From positions 1 to 7,112 of the forward strand of contig JBDTOX010000111.1 in the NCBI GenBank assembly GCA_039933015.1: a DNA stretch of 7,112 nucleotides. The letters run 5' to 3'. A program made the position numbers and the translations under genes. Below the pieces are notes generated by a model that did not search any database, had not been told where the DNA came from, and saw nothing but the letters and a program-made list of their open reading frames with translations. Positions 1-7,106 of this stretch are shown here, piece by piece. The first letter of the stretch is position 1; every line of letters starts with the position of its first letter. The DNA comes from JBDTOX01 sp039933015. GTDB lineage: Bacteria; Pseudomonadota; Gammaproteobacteria; Burkholderiales; Methylophilaceae.

Positions 1-572
1 ATGCCCGGCAAGGCTTCCAGCGCTTCATCAACCCCGCCAACGGCGGCCTGTACGACGTGCTGGATGGTCCCGCTGGCAATGATGACCGCATCCGCCCCAA
101 CCAGATTTTTGCCGTTAGCCTGCCATTCAGTCCGTTGGACAAGGAAGCCCAGCACGATGTCGTCTCCCAGTGTGCCAGATACCTGCTGACGCCTTATGGA
201 CTGCGCTCGCTTGATCCAGCGGACACCGAGTATCGCCCCTGCTATCAGGGCGGCGTATGGGAACGCAACAGCGCCTATCATCAGGGTACGGCATGGGCCT
301 GGCTGCTGGGACATTACGCGCTGGCCGAGTATCGCGTCAGCGGCAATGCGGAACAGGCGCTGTCACGACTGGAGCCGATACGCGAGCACCTCAACCAGGC
401 TGGTCTGGGTACGGTGAGCGAAATTTTCGACGGCGAACCGCCGCACACGCCGCGCGGCTGTCCGGCACAGGCCTGGTCGGTGGCCTGCACACTGGAAGCC
501 TGGTGGAAACTGCGCCGCGCCCAGATGCAAAATAACAAGGAGCATCCCCATGAGCACGCAACACAAGCATGA
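1..572 (+). CDS. Glycogen debranching enzyme, C-terminal part (5' end outside window)
   Basis: This is the last 189 residues or so of an amylo-alpha-1,6-glucosidase-type glycogen debranching enzyme, read in the frame starting at base 3. The reading frame is open to the left edge, so the start lies outside the window. Family-typical blocks are visible: NGGLYDVLDGP near the left edge, then IRPNQIFAVSLP, LLTPYGLRSL, YHQGTAWAWLLG, SEIFDGEPPHTPRGC and AQAWSV. These belong to the (alpha/alpha)6 catalytic domain of the GDE_C family, which hydrolyses alpha-1,6 branch stubs of glycogen in the cytoplasm. The Glu of SEIFDG is a candidate catalytic acid/base by family analogy; the other catalytic residue is probably upstream of the window. 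Archaeal/bacterial enzymes of this type usually have about 650-720 residues, so only the last quarter or so is seen. The end overlaps the next gene by 23 bases and carries that gene's ribosome binding site. I am confident of the family, less so of the exact substrate. Confidence 0.93.
   Translation, partial: ARQGFQRFINPANGGLYDVLDGPAGNDDRIRPNQIFAVSLPFSPLDKEAQHDVVSQCARYLLTPYGLRSLDPADTEYRPCYQGGVWERNSAYHQGTAWAWLLGHYALAEYRVSGNAEQALSRLEPIREHLNQAGLGTVSEIFDGEPPHTPRGCPAQAWSVACTLEAWWKLRRAQMQNNKEHPHEHATQA
537..542 (+). promoter_or_regulatory. Shine-Dalgarno of the GH63-like glucosidase gene
   Basis: AAGGAG lies 7 bases before the ATG at 550. It supports that start even though the start is inside the coding sequence of the debranching enzyme. 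The arrangement implies translational coupling of the two genes. Confidence 0.8.
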
Positions 573-3261
573 TGTCACTCCGCAGGAACAGGCTGGCGAG
601 TCTACACGTGATCTGTTGAATGGCGATCCTGCATCCGCTGAGTATCGACGCCTAGAAGCACAGCGGCAACAGCAGGAAAACTGGCATCTGTGGGGGCCAT
701 ATCTGGCCGAACGCGCCTGGGGCACGGTGCGGGAGGATTACAGTGCGGACGGCACGGCGTGGGAGTATTTCGACCACGAGCAATCACGCTCCCGCGCCTA
801 CCGCTGGAGCGAGGATGGCCTGGGTGGCATTTGTGACGAGCAGCAGCGGCTGTGCTTCGCGCTTGCCCTGTGGAACGGTGTCGATCCCATCCTGAAGGAG
901 CGTGCCTTTGGCCTGACCGGCAATCAGGGCAACCATGGCGAGGACGTCAAGGAAGTCTATTTTTACGTGGATGCCACGCCCAGTCACAGTTTTTTGCGCT
1001 ACCGCTACAAGTACCCGCAGCATGCCTTTCCTTACCGCCATCTGGTGGAAGAAAACGCGCGCCGCACCCGTCAAGACCCGCCTTGCAGCCTGCTGGATAC
1101 GGGGGCTTTTGCCGACAACCGCTACTGGGATGTTGAAGTAGCTTACGCCAAGGCGAAGCCAGGGCAGATCCATATCCGTATCACCGCTACCAATCGCGGT
1201 CCGGAGCCAGCCGTGCTGCACCTTTTGCCTACGCTATGGTGCCGTAACACCTGGTCCTGGGGCGAAGGTGCCGAAGGCAAGCCACAACTAATGCTCGCAA
1301 CATCCGAGGGCGCGGCGTGGACAGTGCAGGCAAAGAGCGAGAGCCTCAACGCATACTATCTGTACGGCCGCCAGACGGCGCTGCCACTATTCACTGACAA
1401 CGACAGCAACACCGAGGCGCTGTGGGGGCAGCCCAACCGCACGCCCTACGTAAAAGATGCCTTCCATCGCCGCGTGGTGCATGGCGAGGAGGGCGCGGTC
1501 AATCCGGCGCAAACCGGCACCAAGTTCGCCGCCTGGCATACCCATAGCGTGGAACCGGGCGCCGCGGTAACGCTGGAACTGGTGCTGTCTGACCGGGTGC
1601 TGGCCGAGCCGTTTGCAGAGTCGGAAGAAATCTTCGTTGCGCGCGAGCACGAGGCTGATGCCTTCTATCGCAACCTGTTGCCGGATAACGATCAGGAGCG
1701 CGCCATCCTGCGCCAGGCACTGGCCGGCATGATCTGGAACAAGCAGTTCTACCATTATGAAGTGCCGCGCTGGCTGGATGGCGACACCGTGCCGCCGCCG
1801 GAATCGCGCAAAGCGGGGCGCAATCGCTACTGGCGCCATTTCCGCGCAGAGGATGTGATGTCGGTCCCGGATAGCTGGGAGTTCCCCTGGTTCGCGGCCT
1901 GGGATCTGGCTTTTCATACCCTGCCGCTGGCGCTGGTGGACGTCGATTTCGCCAAGCAGCAGCTCGAAATCCTGCTGCGCGAGGACACGCTGCACCCCAA
2001 CGGCCAGATTCCCGCCTATGAGTGGGCCTTCGGCGACGTCAACCCGCCGGTGCACGCCATGGCGGTGCTCAAGGTGTTCCGCATGGAGCGTGAGCAACGC
2101 GGCAGGGGCGACCTCGGCTTTTTGCGGCGGATGATGCACAAGCTGTTGCTCAACTACGCCTGGTGGCTCAATGCCAAGGATAGTGAAGGGTATGGGGTGT
2201 TCGAGGGCGGCTTTCTGGGGCTGGACAACATTTCGGTGTATGACCGCTCGCAGCCACTGCCATCAGGTTACCGGCTGAAACAGGCCGACGCTACCGGCTG
2301 GGTGGCGATGTTCGCGCTCAACATGACCATGATTGCGCTGGAACTGGCAACGGAGGAGCCGGATTATGAGGACGTTGCCCTGCAGTGCTACAGCCAGTTC
2401 CTGTCCATGGCCAACGTCATGGCTGGCAACGTGGATCACGGCCTGTCGCTGTGGGATGCGGACGATGGCTTCTTCAAGGACATCATCGTCACCCCGGACG
2501 GCAGCCGCCACCGCATCGACGTGTTTTCCATGGTCGGCATCATCCCGCTTTTTGCCTGTGAAATTGTCGAGCCGCGCCTGCTCGTAGCCTCGCCCCGCTT
2601 CGAAAAGATGCTGATGACACACGCGGGCGGCATGTTCGATGGCCACACCATCTGCGCCTGCCCGGCACATACCAACGAGCGTGGCGAACACCTGCTGTCG
2701 CTGGCCAACCACCGCATGCTGCCGCCCATCCTCAAACACTTGATGAATGAGGACGAATTCCTCTCGCCGCACGGTATCCGCAGCGTGAGTCGTATCCACG
2801 CCACGCATCGCGATCTGGGTTGGCTGCCAGCGATTGGGCGCGCGCTGATCGACTATTTGCCGGGCGAATCGAATGATGGGCTTTTTGGTGGCAATTCCAA
2901 CTGGCGCGGCCCGGTATGGGTGCCGGTCAATTACCTGCTGATCGAAACCATGACAAAGTTCCACCAATACCTGGGCGACAATTTCAGGGTAGAAGTGCCG
3001 TGCATGGATAACCGCGAGATGACGCTGCGTGAAGTTTCCCGGCTGCTGGCAGAGCGCGTGGCGAGCGTTTTCCGTCGCGATGAGAACGACAGGATCCCTG
3101 CCTTTGGCGCCGACAGTCCGTTTCAGGATGACCCGCACTGGCGCGATCTATTGCTATTTAACGAGTATTACCACGGTGAAACCGGGCAGGGCCTGGGTGC
3201 GGCGCATCAGACCGGCTGGACCGGGCTGGTGGCCAATCTGTTGTTGATGAAAGGGCGCTAG
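550..3261 (+). CDS. GH63/MGH1-like glucosidase (903 residues)
   Basis: This is a large intracellular glycoside hydrolase of the bacterial group related to GH63 (processing alpha-glucosidase I, E. coli YgjK, mannosylglycerate hydrolase); no signal peptide is visible. The N-terminal part (residues about 45-240) has blocks I associate with this group: WGTVREDYSADG at 57-68, YRWSEDG at 84-90, GNHGEDVKE at 128-136 and LPTLWCRNTWSWGEG at 226-240. The (alpha/alpha)6 barrel spans about 380-900. It contains FPWFAAWDLAFH (Asp452 the likely general acid), PNGQIPAYEWAFGDVNPP at 483-500, NWRGPVWVPVNYLL at 784-797 and FNEYYHGETG (Glu872 the likely base) before the closing GWTGLVANLL. Both candidate catalytic acids are inferred by analogy with the WD and E.Y motifs of GH63. 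The ATG at 550 has a good Shine-Dalgarno and overlaps the debranching enzyme gene by 23 bases, which suggests a role in alpha-glucan or oligosaccharide breakdown. The substrate cannot be read from sequence: a glucosyl oligosaccharide, or a compatible solute such as a glucosyl- or mannosylglycerate, are possible. Confidence 0.88.
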   Translation: MSTQHKHDVTPQEQAGESTRDLLNGDPASAEYRRLEAQRQQQENWHLWGPYLAERAWGTVREDYSADGTAWEYFDHEQSRSRAYRWSEDGLGGICDEQQRLCFALALWNGVDPILKERAFGLTGNQGNHGEDVKEVYFYVDATPSHSFLRYRYKYPQHAFPYRHLVEENARRTRQDPPCSLLDTGAFADNRYWDVEVAYAKAKPGQIHIRITATNRGPEPAVLHLLPTLWCRNTWSWGEGAEGKPQLMLATSEGAAWTVQAKSESLNAYYLYGRQTALPLFTDNDSNTEALWGQPNRTPYVKDAFHRRVVHGEEGAVNPAQTGTKFAAWHTHSVEPGAAVTLELVLSDRVLAEPFAESEEIFVAREHEADAFYRNLLPDNDQERAILRQALAGMIWNKQFYHYEVPRWLDGDTVPPPESRKAGRNRYWRHFRAEDVMSVPDSWEFPWFAAWDLAFHTLPLALVDVDFAKQQLEILLREDTLHPNGQIPAYEWAFGDVNPPVHAMAVLKVFRMEREQRGRGDLGFLRRMMHKLLLNYAWWLNAKDSEGYGVFEGGFLGLDNISVYDRSQPLPSGYRLKQADATGWVAMFALNMTMIALELATEEPDYEDVALQCYSQFLSMANVMAGNVDHGLSLWDADDGFFKDIIVTPDGSRHRIDVFSMVGIIPLFACEIVEPRLLVASPRFEKMLMTHAGGMFDGHTICACPAHTNERGEHLLSLANHRMLPPILKHLMNEDEFLSPHGIRSVSRIHATHRDLGWLPAIGRALIDYLPGESNDGLFGGNSNWRGPVWVPVNYLLIETMTKFHQYLGDNFRVEVPCMDNREMTLREVSRLLAERVASVFRRDENDRIPAFGADSPFQDDPHWRDLLLFNEYYHGETGQGLGAAHQTGWTGLVANLLLMKGR

Positions 3262-3329
3262 TCAGAGGCCGCTTTGCTCCTCACAGGCCATCATGGTTTC
3301 ACGGATGCTGCCGGCCGTGCTCGTTGTGG
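3262..3329. other. Convergent intergenic gap
   Basis: These 68 bases separate the stop of the GH63-like gene (+ strand) from the stop of acetate kinase (- strand). I see no strong GC hairpin followed by a T-run on either strand, so a classical intrinsic terminator is not evident. A weak 5-bp stem with a 10-base loop (3300-3319) is present but lacks a T-tract. Transcripts may run into each other or end by Rho. Confidence 0.6.
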
Positions 3330-4409
3330 CTAGGCTGCAAGGTAATCTGCGGTTAGCCTTGCAATCTCGGCTTCCTCGTCGGCGGAGACAAGTAAAATCG
3401 GTTTGGAGGAGGGCGCGCTTAACAGCGTTGCATGTACCTGATTAGCTGCTTCATCCAGCACGAACCCAAGCAACGCCAGTTGGTCGCAAATCAGGGTGCG
3501 TACTTGGGCAGAATGCTCACCGATGCCGCCAGTAAAGACCAGTGCATCAATGCCGCCGGATTTGGCAGCATAACTGCCAATTGCACCACGCACTTGGCGC
3601 GCGAAAAATTCCACCGCGAACTTGGCACTCTTGCTGCCGCTATGCACCAGCGCGGACATTTCGCTATCTTCACCATCCGACAGCGCTAACAATCCCATTT
3701 TTTGATAGACCAGCGTGGACAGTTCAGTGTCGTCATAGCGTCTGGCGAGTTCCAGCATGATGCCAGGGTCGAGATCGCCGCTACGGGTTCCCATAGGGAT
3801 GCCACCGGCTGCAGTGTAGCCCATGCTGGTATCCACCGAGCGCAGATTTTCTAGCAAACACAGGCTGGCGCCGTTGCCGAGATGTGCCACTACAATGCGG
3901 CCTTGTGCGGTTGCGCCGAGGAGTTTAGGCAACTGCCGCGCGACATGGGCGTAATTGAGGCCGTGAAAGCCGTAGCGGCGTAGTTTGAGTGCCTGCGGAA
4001 TCGGCAGGCGGTAGGCCATCTCCGACAATGTGGCGTGAAAGGCAGTGTCAAAGCAGGCCACCTGCGGTACGTTGAATCGTGCGGCGCACAAATCCACGCC
4101 CAGCAGGTTGCCAGGCATGTGCAGCGGCGCGAGGTAAGTGATGCTCTCCAGCCGCGCCCGCTCATCAGCATCGATCAGGCGTGCGGCGTCAGCAATTTCT
4201 CCACCATGTACAAAACGATGGCCGATGGCCATCGGTTGGTCATTAGCTAGATCACATAGTAGAGCATCCAGCGCCTCGGCGTAATCGCGGGGATAGCCGT
4301 GACCAATATGCTCATAGCGAAAGTTTCGCCGTTCGCCATCGGGGAGAAACAGGCTCGCCTTGAGGCTGGACGAACCACTGTTGATAGTGAGTATGCTCAA
4401 TATGGCCAC
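3330..4409 (-). CDS. ackA: Acetate kinase (359 residues, divergent nucleotide pocket)
   Basis: This cytoplasmic kinase interconverts acetyl phosphate plus ADP with acetate plus ATP; next to phosphoketolase it should consume acetyl phosphate to make ATP. The ASKHA-fold motifs are clear: TINSGSSSLK at 8-17, GHRFVHGG at 63-70 (Arg65), APLH at 94-97 (His97), FDTAFH at 120-125 (Asp121, phosphoryl-transfer Asp), RRYGFHG at 144-150 (His149), AHLGNGAS at 175-182, MGTRSGDLDPG at 206-216 (Arg209), FTGGIGEHS at 292-300 and DEEAEIA at 344-350. It is shorter than the usual 395-410 residues, mostly through a reduced N-terminal segment before HRFVHGG. The start is GTG at 4409, inside xfp, with a GGAGGA 12 bases upstream; a TTG at 4400 is possible but less well spaced. 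The 13-base overlap suggests coupling to xfp. The usual S-G-x-S-x-D-x-R block and GIGEN are altered to SDGEDSEMS and GIGEH, and APLHNP to APLHMP. The family is certain; ADP/ATP and acetate specificity are likely but not proven. Confidence 0.93.
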   Translation of the reverse strand: MAILSILTINSGSSSLKASLFLPDGERRNFRYEHIGHGYPRDYAEALDALLCDLANDQPMAIGHRFVHGGEIADAARLIDADERARLESITYLAPLHMPGNLLGVDLCAARFNVPQVACFDTAFHATLSEMAYRLPIPQALKLRRYGFHGLNYAHVARQLPKLLGATAQGRIVVAHLGNGASLCLLENLRSVDTSMGYTAAGGIPMGTRSGDLDPGIMLELARRYDDTELSTLVYQKMGLLALSDGEDSEMSALVHSGSKSAKFAVEFFARQVRGAIGSYAAKSGGIDALVFTGGIGEHSAQVRTLICDQLALLGFVLDEAANQVHATLLSAPSSKPILLVSADEEAEIARLTADYLAA

Positions 4410-6793
4410 GTCCAGCTATCTTCCTCCGGCAAATCGACGCCGTATTCATAGGCGTAGTTACAGCATTCAATCTGCCTGTTGCGTAACTTCTCCTGGACAT
4501 GAGCGCCAATTGTCCGCAGCGTCGGGATGCGGTTGATAGCGTCAATGGCTAAAGTAAAACGGTCAATTTCGTTCTGAATCGCCAGTTCCAGTGGCGTGTT
4601 GATGCTGCCCTTTTCCTTGTAGCCGCGTACGTGCAGATTGTCGTGATTGGTGCGACGATAGGTAAGGCGGTGTATCAGGTAGGGGTAGCCGTGAAAATTG
4701 AAAATAATCGGCTTGTCCAGCGTAAACAGGCTATCGAAATGCCGATCAGAAAGGCCGTGCGGATGCTCGCTTTCTGGTACCAGTTTGTACAGATCCACTA
4801 CGTTGACGAAACGTATTTTAAGTTGCGGGAAGTGTTCGCGCAGTAATACGGTGGCTGCCAATGCTTCCTTGGTGGGGATGTCGCCGGCGCTCGCCATCAC
4901 CAAATCCGGCTCGCCCCCCGCATCGTTGCTGGCCCACTCCCAGATGCCGATGCCCTTGGTGCAATGCTTGATCGCTGCATCCATGTCTAGATATTGCAAA
5001 TGCTTCTGCTTGTCGCAGACGATGACGTTGATGTAATCGGTGCTGTGCAGGCAATGATTGGCCACGGATAGCAGGCAGTTCACATCGGGGGGCAGGTAGA
5101 TGCGCGTTACCTCCGGGCTTTTGTTCACGACCACGTCGAGAAAGCCTGGATCCTGGTGGGTAAACCCGTTGTGATCCTGGCGCCAGACGGTGGAGGTAAT
5201 CAGCAGGTTGAGCGATGAAATAGGTGCACGCCAAGGAACTGCCTTGGACATGGCAAGCCACTTGGCGTGCTGGTTGAACATGGAGTCAATCACGTGCACA
5301 AAGGCTTCATAGGTAGAGAAGAAGCCGTGGCGGCCAGTCAGTAGATACCCCTCCAGCCAGCCTTCTAGCGTATGTTCGGACAGCATTTCCATTACCCGCC
5401 CATCAGGCGAGAGCTCTCCACCGTCGGCATCTTCCGCTAAATAATCTGCAACCCATGTTTTTTTACTGGCTTCATAAATATTATCCAGTTTATTGGAGCT
5501 GTTTTCATCCGGGCCAAATACGCGGAAGTTGTGCATATTCTGGCGCATGATGTCACGCAGAAACTTACCCAGTGGGCGCGTGTTTTCTGCCGTTATTTTG
5601 CCTGGTTTGACTATCTTGTCTGGCTCGGACAGTTCAAGCGCGTAGTCGTGGAAGTCCGGCATACGCAAGGCTTTGCGTAACAGGCCGCCGTTGGCATGCG
5701 GGTTAGCGCTCATGCGGCGGTTGCCTTGCGGGGCGAGTGCCTTGAGCTCTGGGCGTAACTGTCCATTTTCCTGGAACAACTCTTCAGGTTTGTAGCTGCG
5801 TAGCCACGCTTCAAGCTGTTTCAAATGCTCTGGGTTTTCTTTCACTTTGCTCAGCGGTACCTGGTGGGCGCGCCAGAAGCCTTCTACCTTATTGCCATCT
5901 ACTTCCTTGGGGCCGGTCCAGCCTTTTGGGCTGCGCAGCACTATCATGGGCCAGCGCGGGCGTATCGGTTTGCCGCTGTCACGGGCTTCTTTCTGTATGT
6001 GCTGGATTTCGGTCAGGCACGTTTCCAGTGTAGCCGCCATTGCCTGATGCATGGTGGCGGGATCGCTGCCTTCAACAAAGTAGGGCTTCCAGCCATAACC
6101 CTTAAACAAGTTATCCAGTTCTTCGTGCGAAATACGTGAAAGGATGCTCGGGTTATTGATCTTGTAGCCGTTGAGATGCAGGATAGGCAGCACCGCACCG
6201 TCGCGGATCGGGTTAAGAAACTTGTTGGAATGCCAGGAGGTGGCCAACGGGCCAGTCTCAGACTCGCCATCACCCACCATTACGGTCACCAGCAGGTCGG
6301 GATTGTCGTAAGCTGCACCGAAGGCATGTGAAATACTGTAGCCCAGTTCGCCGCCTTCATGGATTGAGCCTGGCATCTCGGGCGTACAGTGGCTGCCGAC
6401 ACCTCCAGGGAACGAGAACTCCTTGAAAAACTGACGCAGACCTTCCTCATCCTCGCCTTTGTTTGGATAGACCTCACTGTAAGTTCCTTCCAGGTAGGCT
6501 GGCCCTAGCACGCCAGGCGCACCGTGGCCAGGGCCTGCCAGGAAAATGGCATCCTGGTCGTACTTGTTAATCAGGCGATTAATATGGATGTAGGCGAAGC
6601 TTAACCCCGGACTCGAGCCCCAATGCCCCAGCAAGCGCTGTTTGATATGCTCTGGCTGGAGCGGCTCTTTCAGCAAGGGGTTATCGCGCAGATAAATCAT
6701 GCCGGCAGCCAAGTAGTTGCAGGCGCGCCAATAGGCGTCGATGGCGTGGAGTTCTTTGTCGGAAAATGGGGAAACAGTTAGAGAGGCGTTCAT
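4397..6793 (-). CDS. xfp: Phosphoketolase (xylulose-5-P/fructose-6-P phosphoketolase, 798 residues)
   Basis: This thiamine-diphosphate enzyme splits xylulose-5-P (and often fructose-6-P) with phosphate into acetyl phosphate plus glyceraldehyde-3-P (or erythrose-4-P), in the cytoplasm. Family motifs run the full length, numbered from the ATG at 6793: GHWGSSPG (His57), AGPGHG (His90), GGVGSH (His135), the EGGELGY signature at 146-152, the ThDP/Mg motif starting GDGESETG at 174-181 and ending with Asn, RSPKGWTGP at 287-295, RAHQVPL (His310), GPDENSSNKL around 427-436, LSEHTLEGWLEGYLLTGRHG at 471-490 (Glu473 the likely cofactor-activating Glu), WRQDHNGFTHQDPGF (His546) and GYPYLIHRLTYRR near 702-714. 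All expected active-site residues appear present and the length matches the family (about 790-825). The reading frame extends in frame to a GTG at 6832, but those 13 extra residues look non-native. The ATG gives the usual N-terminus, with only a weak GGA 6 bases upstream. Its end overlaps ackA by 13 bases. Whether it uses one or both sugar phosphates cannot be told. Confidence 0.97.
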   Translation of the reverse strand: MNASLTVSPFSDKELHAIDAYWRACNYLAAGMIYLRDNPLLKEPLQPEHIKQRLLGHWGSSPGLSFAYIHINRLINKYDQDAIFLAGPGHGAPGVLGPAYLEGTYSEVYPNKGEDEEGLRQFFKEFSFPGGVGSHCTPEMPGSIHEGGELGYSISHAFGAAYDNPDLLVTVMVGDGESETGPLATSWHSNKFLNPIRDGAVLPILHLNGYKINNPSILSRISHEELDNLFKGYGWKPYFVEGSDPATMHQAMAATLETCLTEIQHIQKEARDSGKPIRPRWPMIVLRSPKGWTGPKEVDGNKVEGFWRAHQVPLSKVKENPEHLKQLEAWLRSYKPEELFQENGQLRPELKALAPQGNRRMSANPHANGGLLRKALRMPDFHDYALELSEPDKIVKPGKITAENTRPLGKFLRDIMRQNMHNFRVFGPDENSSNKLDNIYEASKKTWVADYLAEDADGGELSPDGRVMEMLSEHTLEGWLEGYLLTGRHGFFSTYEAFVHVIDSMFNQHAKWLAMSKAVPWRAPISSLNLLITSTVWRQDHNGFTHQDPGFLDVVVNKSPEVTRIYLPPDVNCLLSVANHCLHSTDYINVIVCDKQKHLQYLDMDAAIKHCTKGIGIWEWASNDAGGEPDLVMASAGDIPTKEALAATVLLREHFPQLKIRFVNVVDLYKLVPESEHPHGLSDRHFDSLFTLDKPIIFNFHGYPYLIHRLTYRRTNHDNLHVRGYKEKGSINTPLELAIQNEIDRFTLAIDAINRIPTLRTIGAHVQEKLRNRQIECCNYAYEYGVDLPEEDSWTWPY
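4422..4427 (-). promoter_or_regulatory. Shine-Dalgarno of acetate kinase
   Basis: On the - strand GGAGGA precedes the GTG at 4409 by 12 bases. It sits inside the last codons of phosphoketolase, encoding part of PEED. The spacing is a little long but fits the GTG far better than the TTG at 4400, so it decides the start and supports translational coupling. Confidence 0.6.
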
Positions 6794-6848
6794 GTGAGGT
6801 CCATGGTAGGTGACATAGAAAAATGGTAGCACACTGGGTCGCGTTGCC

Positions 6849-6878
6849 GGTATACGGGGTTCGACGTACCTTCGGCAA
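6849..6878 (-). promoter_or_regulatory. Candidate sigma70-type promoter for xfp-ackA
   Basis: On the - strand a -35-like TTGCCG (6878-6873) and a -10-like TATACC (6854-6849) are separated by 18 bases, each matching the consensus at 4 of 6 positions. Initiation would fall near 6842 and leave a leader of about 50 bases before the ATG at 6793. The direction and position fit, but the match is modest and found by eye, so this is a guess. An inverted repeat TTGCCG/CGGCAA (6844-6849 and 6873-6878) overlaps both boxes. Confidence 0.3.
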
Positions 6879-6980
6879 AGAGCCTGGCTACAGTCGTATA
6901 GTTGTCACTGCTGATAAAAATGCACGAAGGTGCTAACTCTGCTGTGATGACACCATACAACTTAACGTACGAGTGAGACA

Positions 6981-7106
6981 TTAATCGCGTAATTCTTCCA
7001 GCGTTAATACTGGATAGCTTTCTTGACAGCTACCGTTTGCTTGTGTTCCCCGCTTAATGCGTTGTTGTAAGTAATTGGCAAGCGAACCGACTAAACAGCG
7101 AAGAGG
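6981..7106 (-). pseudogene. Possible gene remnant or C-terminal fragment, unidentified
   Basis: On the - strand an open stretch of 41 codons ends in TAA at 6983-6981. Its C-terminal residues YPVLTLEELRD look like a plausible protein tail. It contains no in-frame ATG, GTG or TTG, and an in-frame TGA at 7109-7107 separates it from whatever lies beyond the edge. It could be the end of a decayed or frameshifted gene, or simply chance. I cannot assign a family. Confidence 0.2.

Noticed and set aside
1..189. Reading frame starting with ATG at base 1
   Set aside because: It is out of frame with the debranching enzyme, whose conserved motifs run through the same bases in another frame.
1387..2139. 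Long - strand open frame of 250 codons inside the GH63-like gene
   Set aside because: The translation has no recognisable motif and is rich in His/Arg/Gln as expected from the antisense of a GC-biased gene; the + strand gene is unambiguous.
2263..3138. Long - strand open frame of 291 codons inside the GH63-like gene
   Set aside because: It is antisense to the conserved catalytic barrel, with low-complexity composition and no family resemblance; treated as a shadow of codon bias.
3300..3319. Hairpin CACGG/CCGTG as a terminator between the convergent genes
   Set aside because: The stem is only 5 bp with a 10-base loop and there is no T-run on either strand.
6794..6832. N-terminal extension of phosphoketolase to the GTG at 6832
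   Set aside because: The 13 extra residues do not resemble the family N-terminus and no Shine-Dalgarno precedes the GTG; the ATG at 6793 gives the normal length.
7023..7051. Perfect -35 hexamer TTGACA on the + strand (7023-7028)
   Set aside because: No -10-like sequence lies at 16-18 bases (17 bases on reads TTCCCC), and no + strand gene is visible before the edge.
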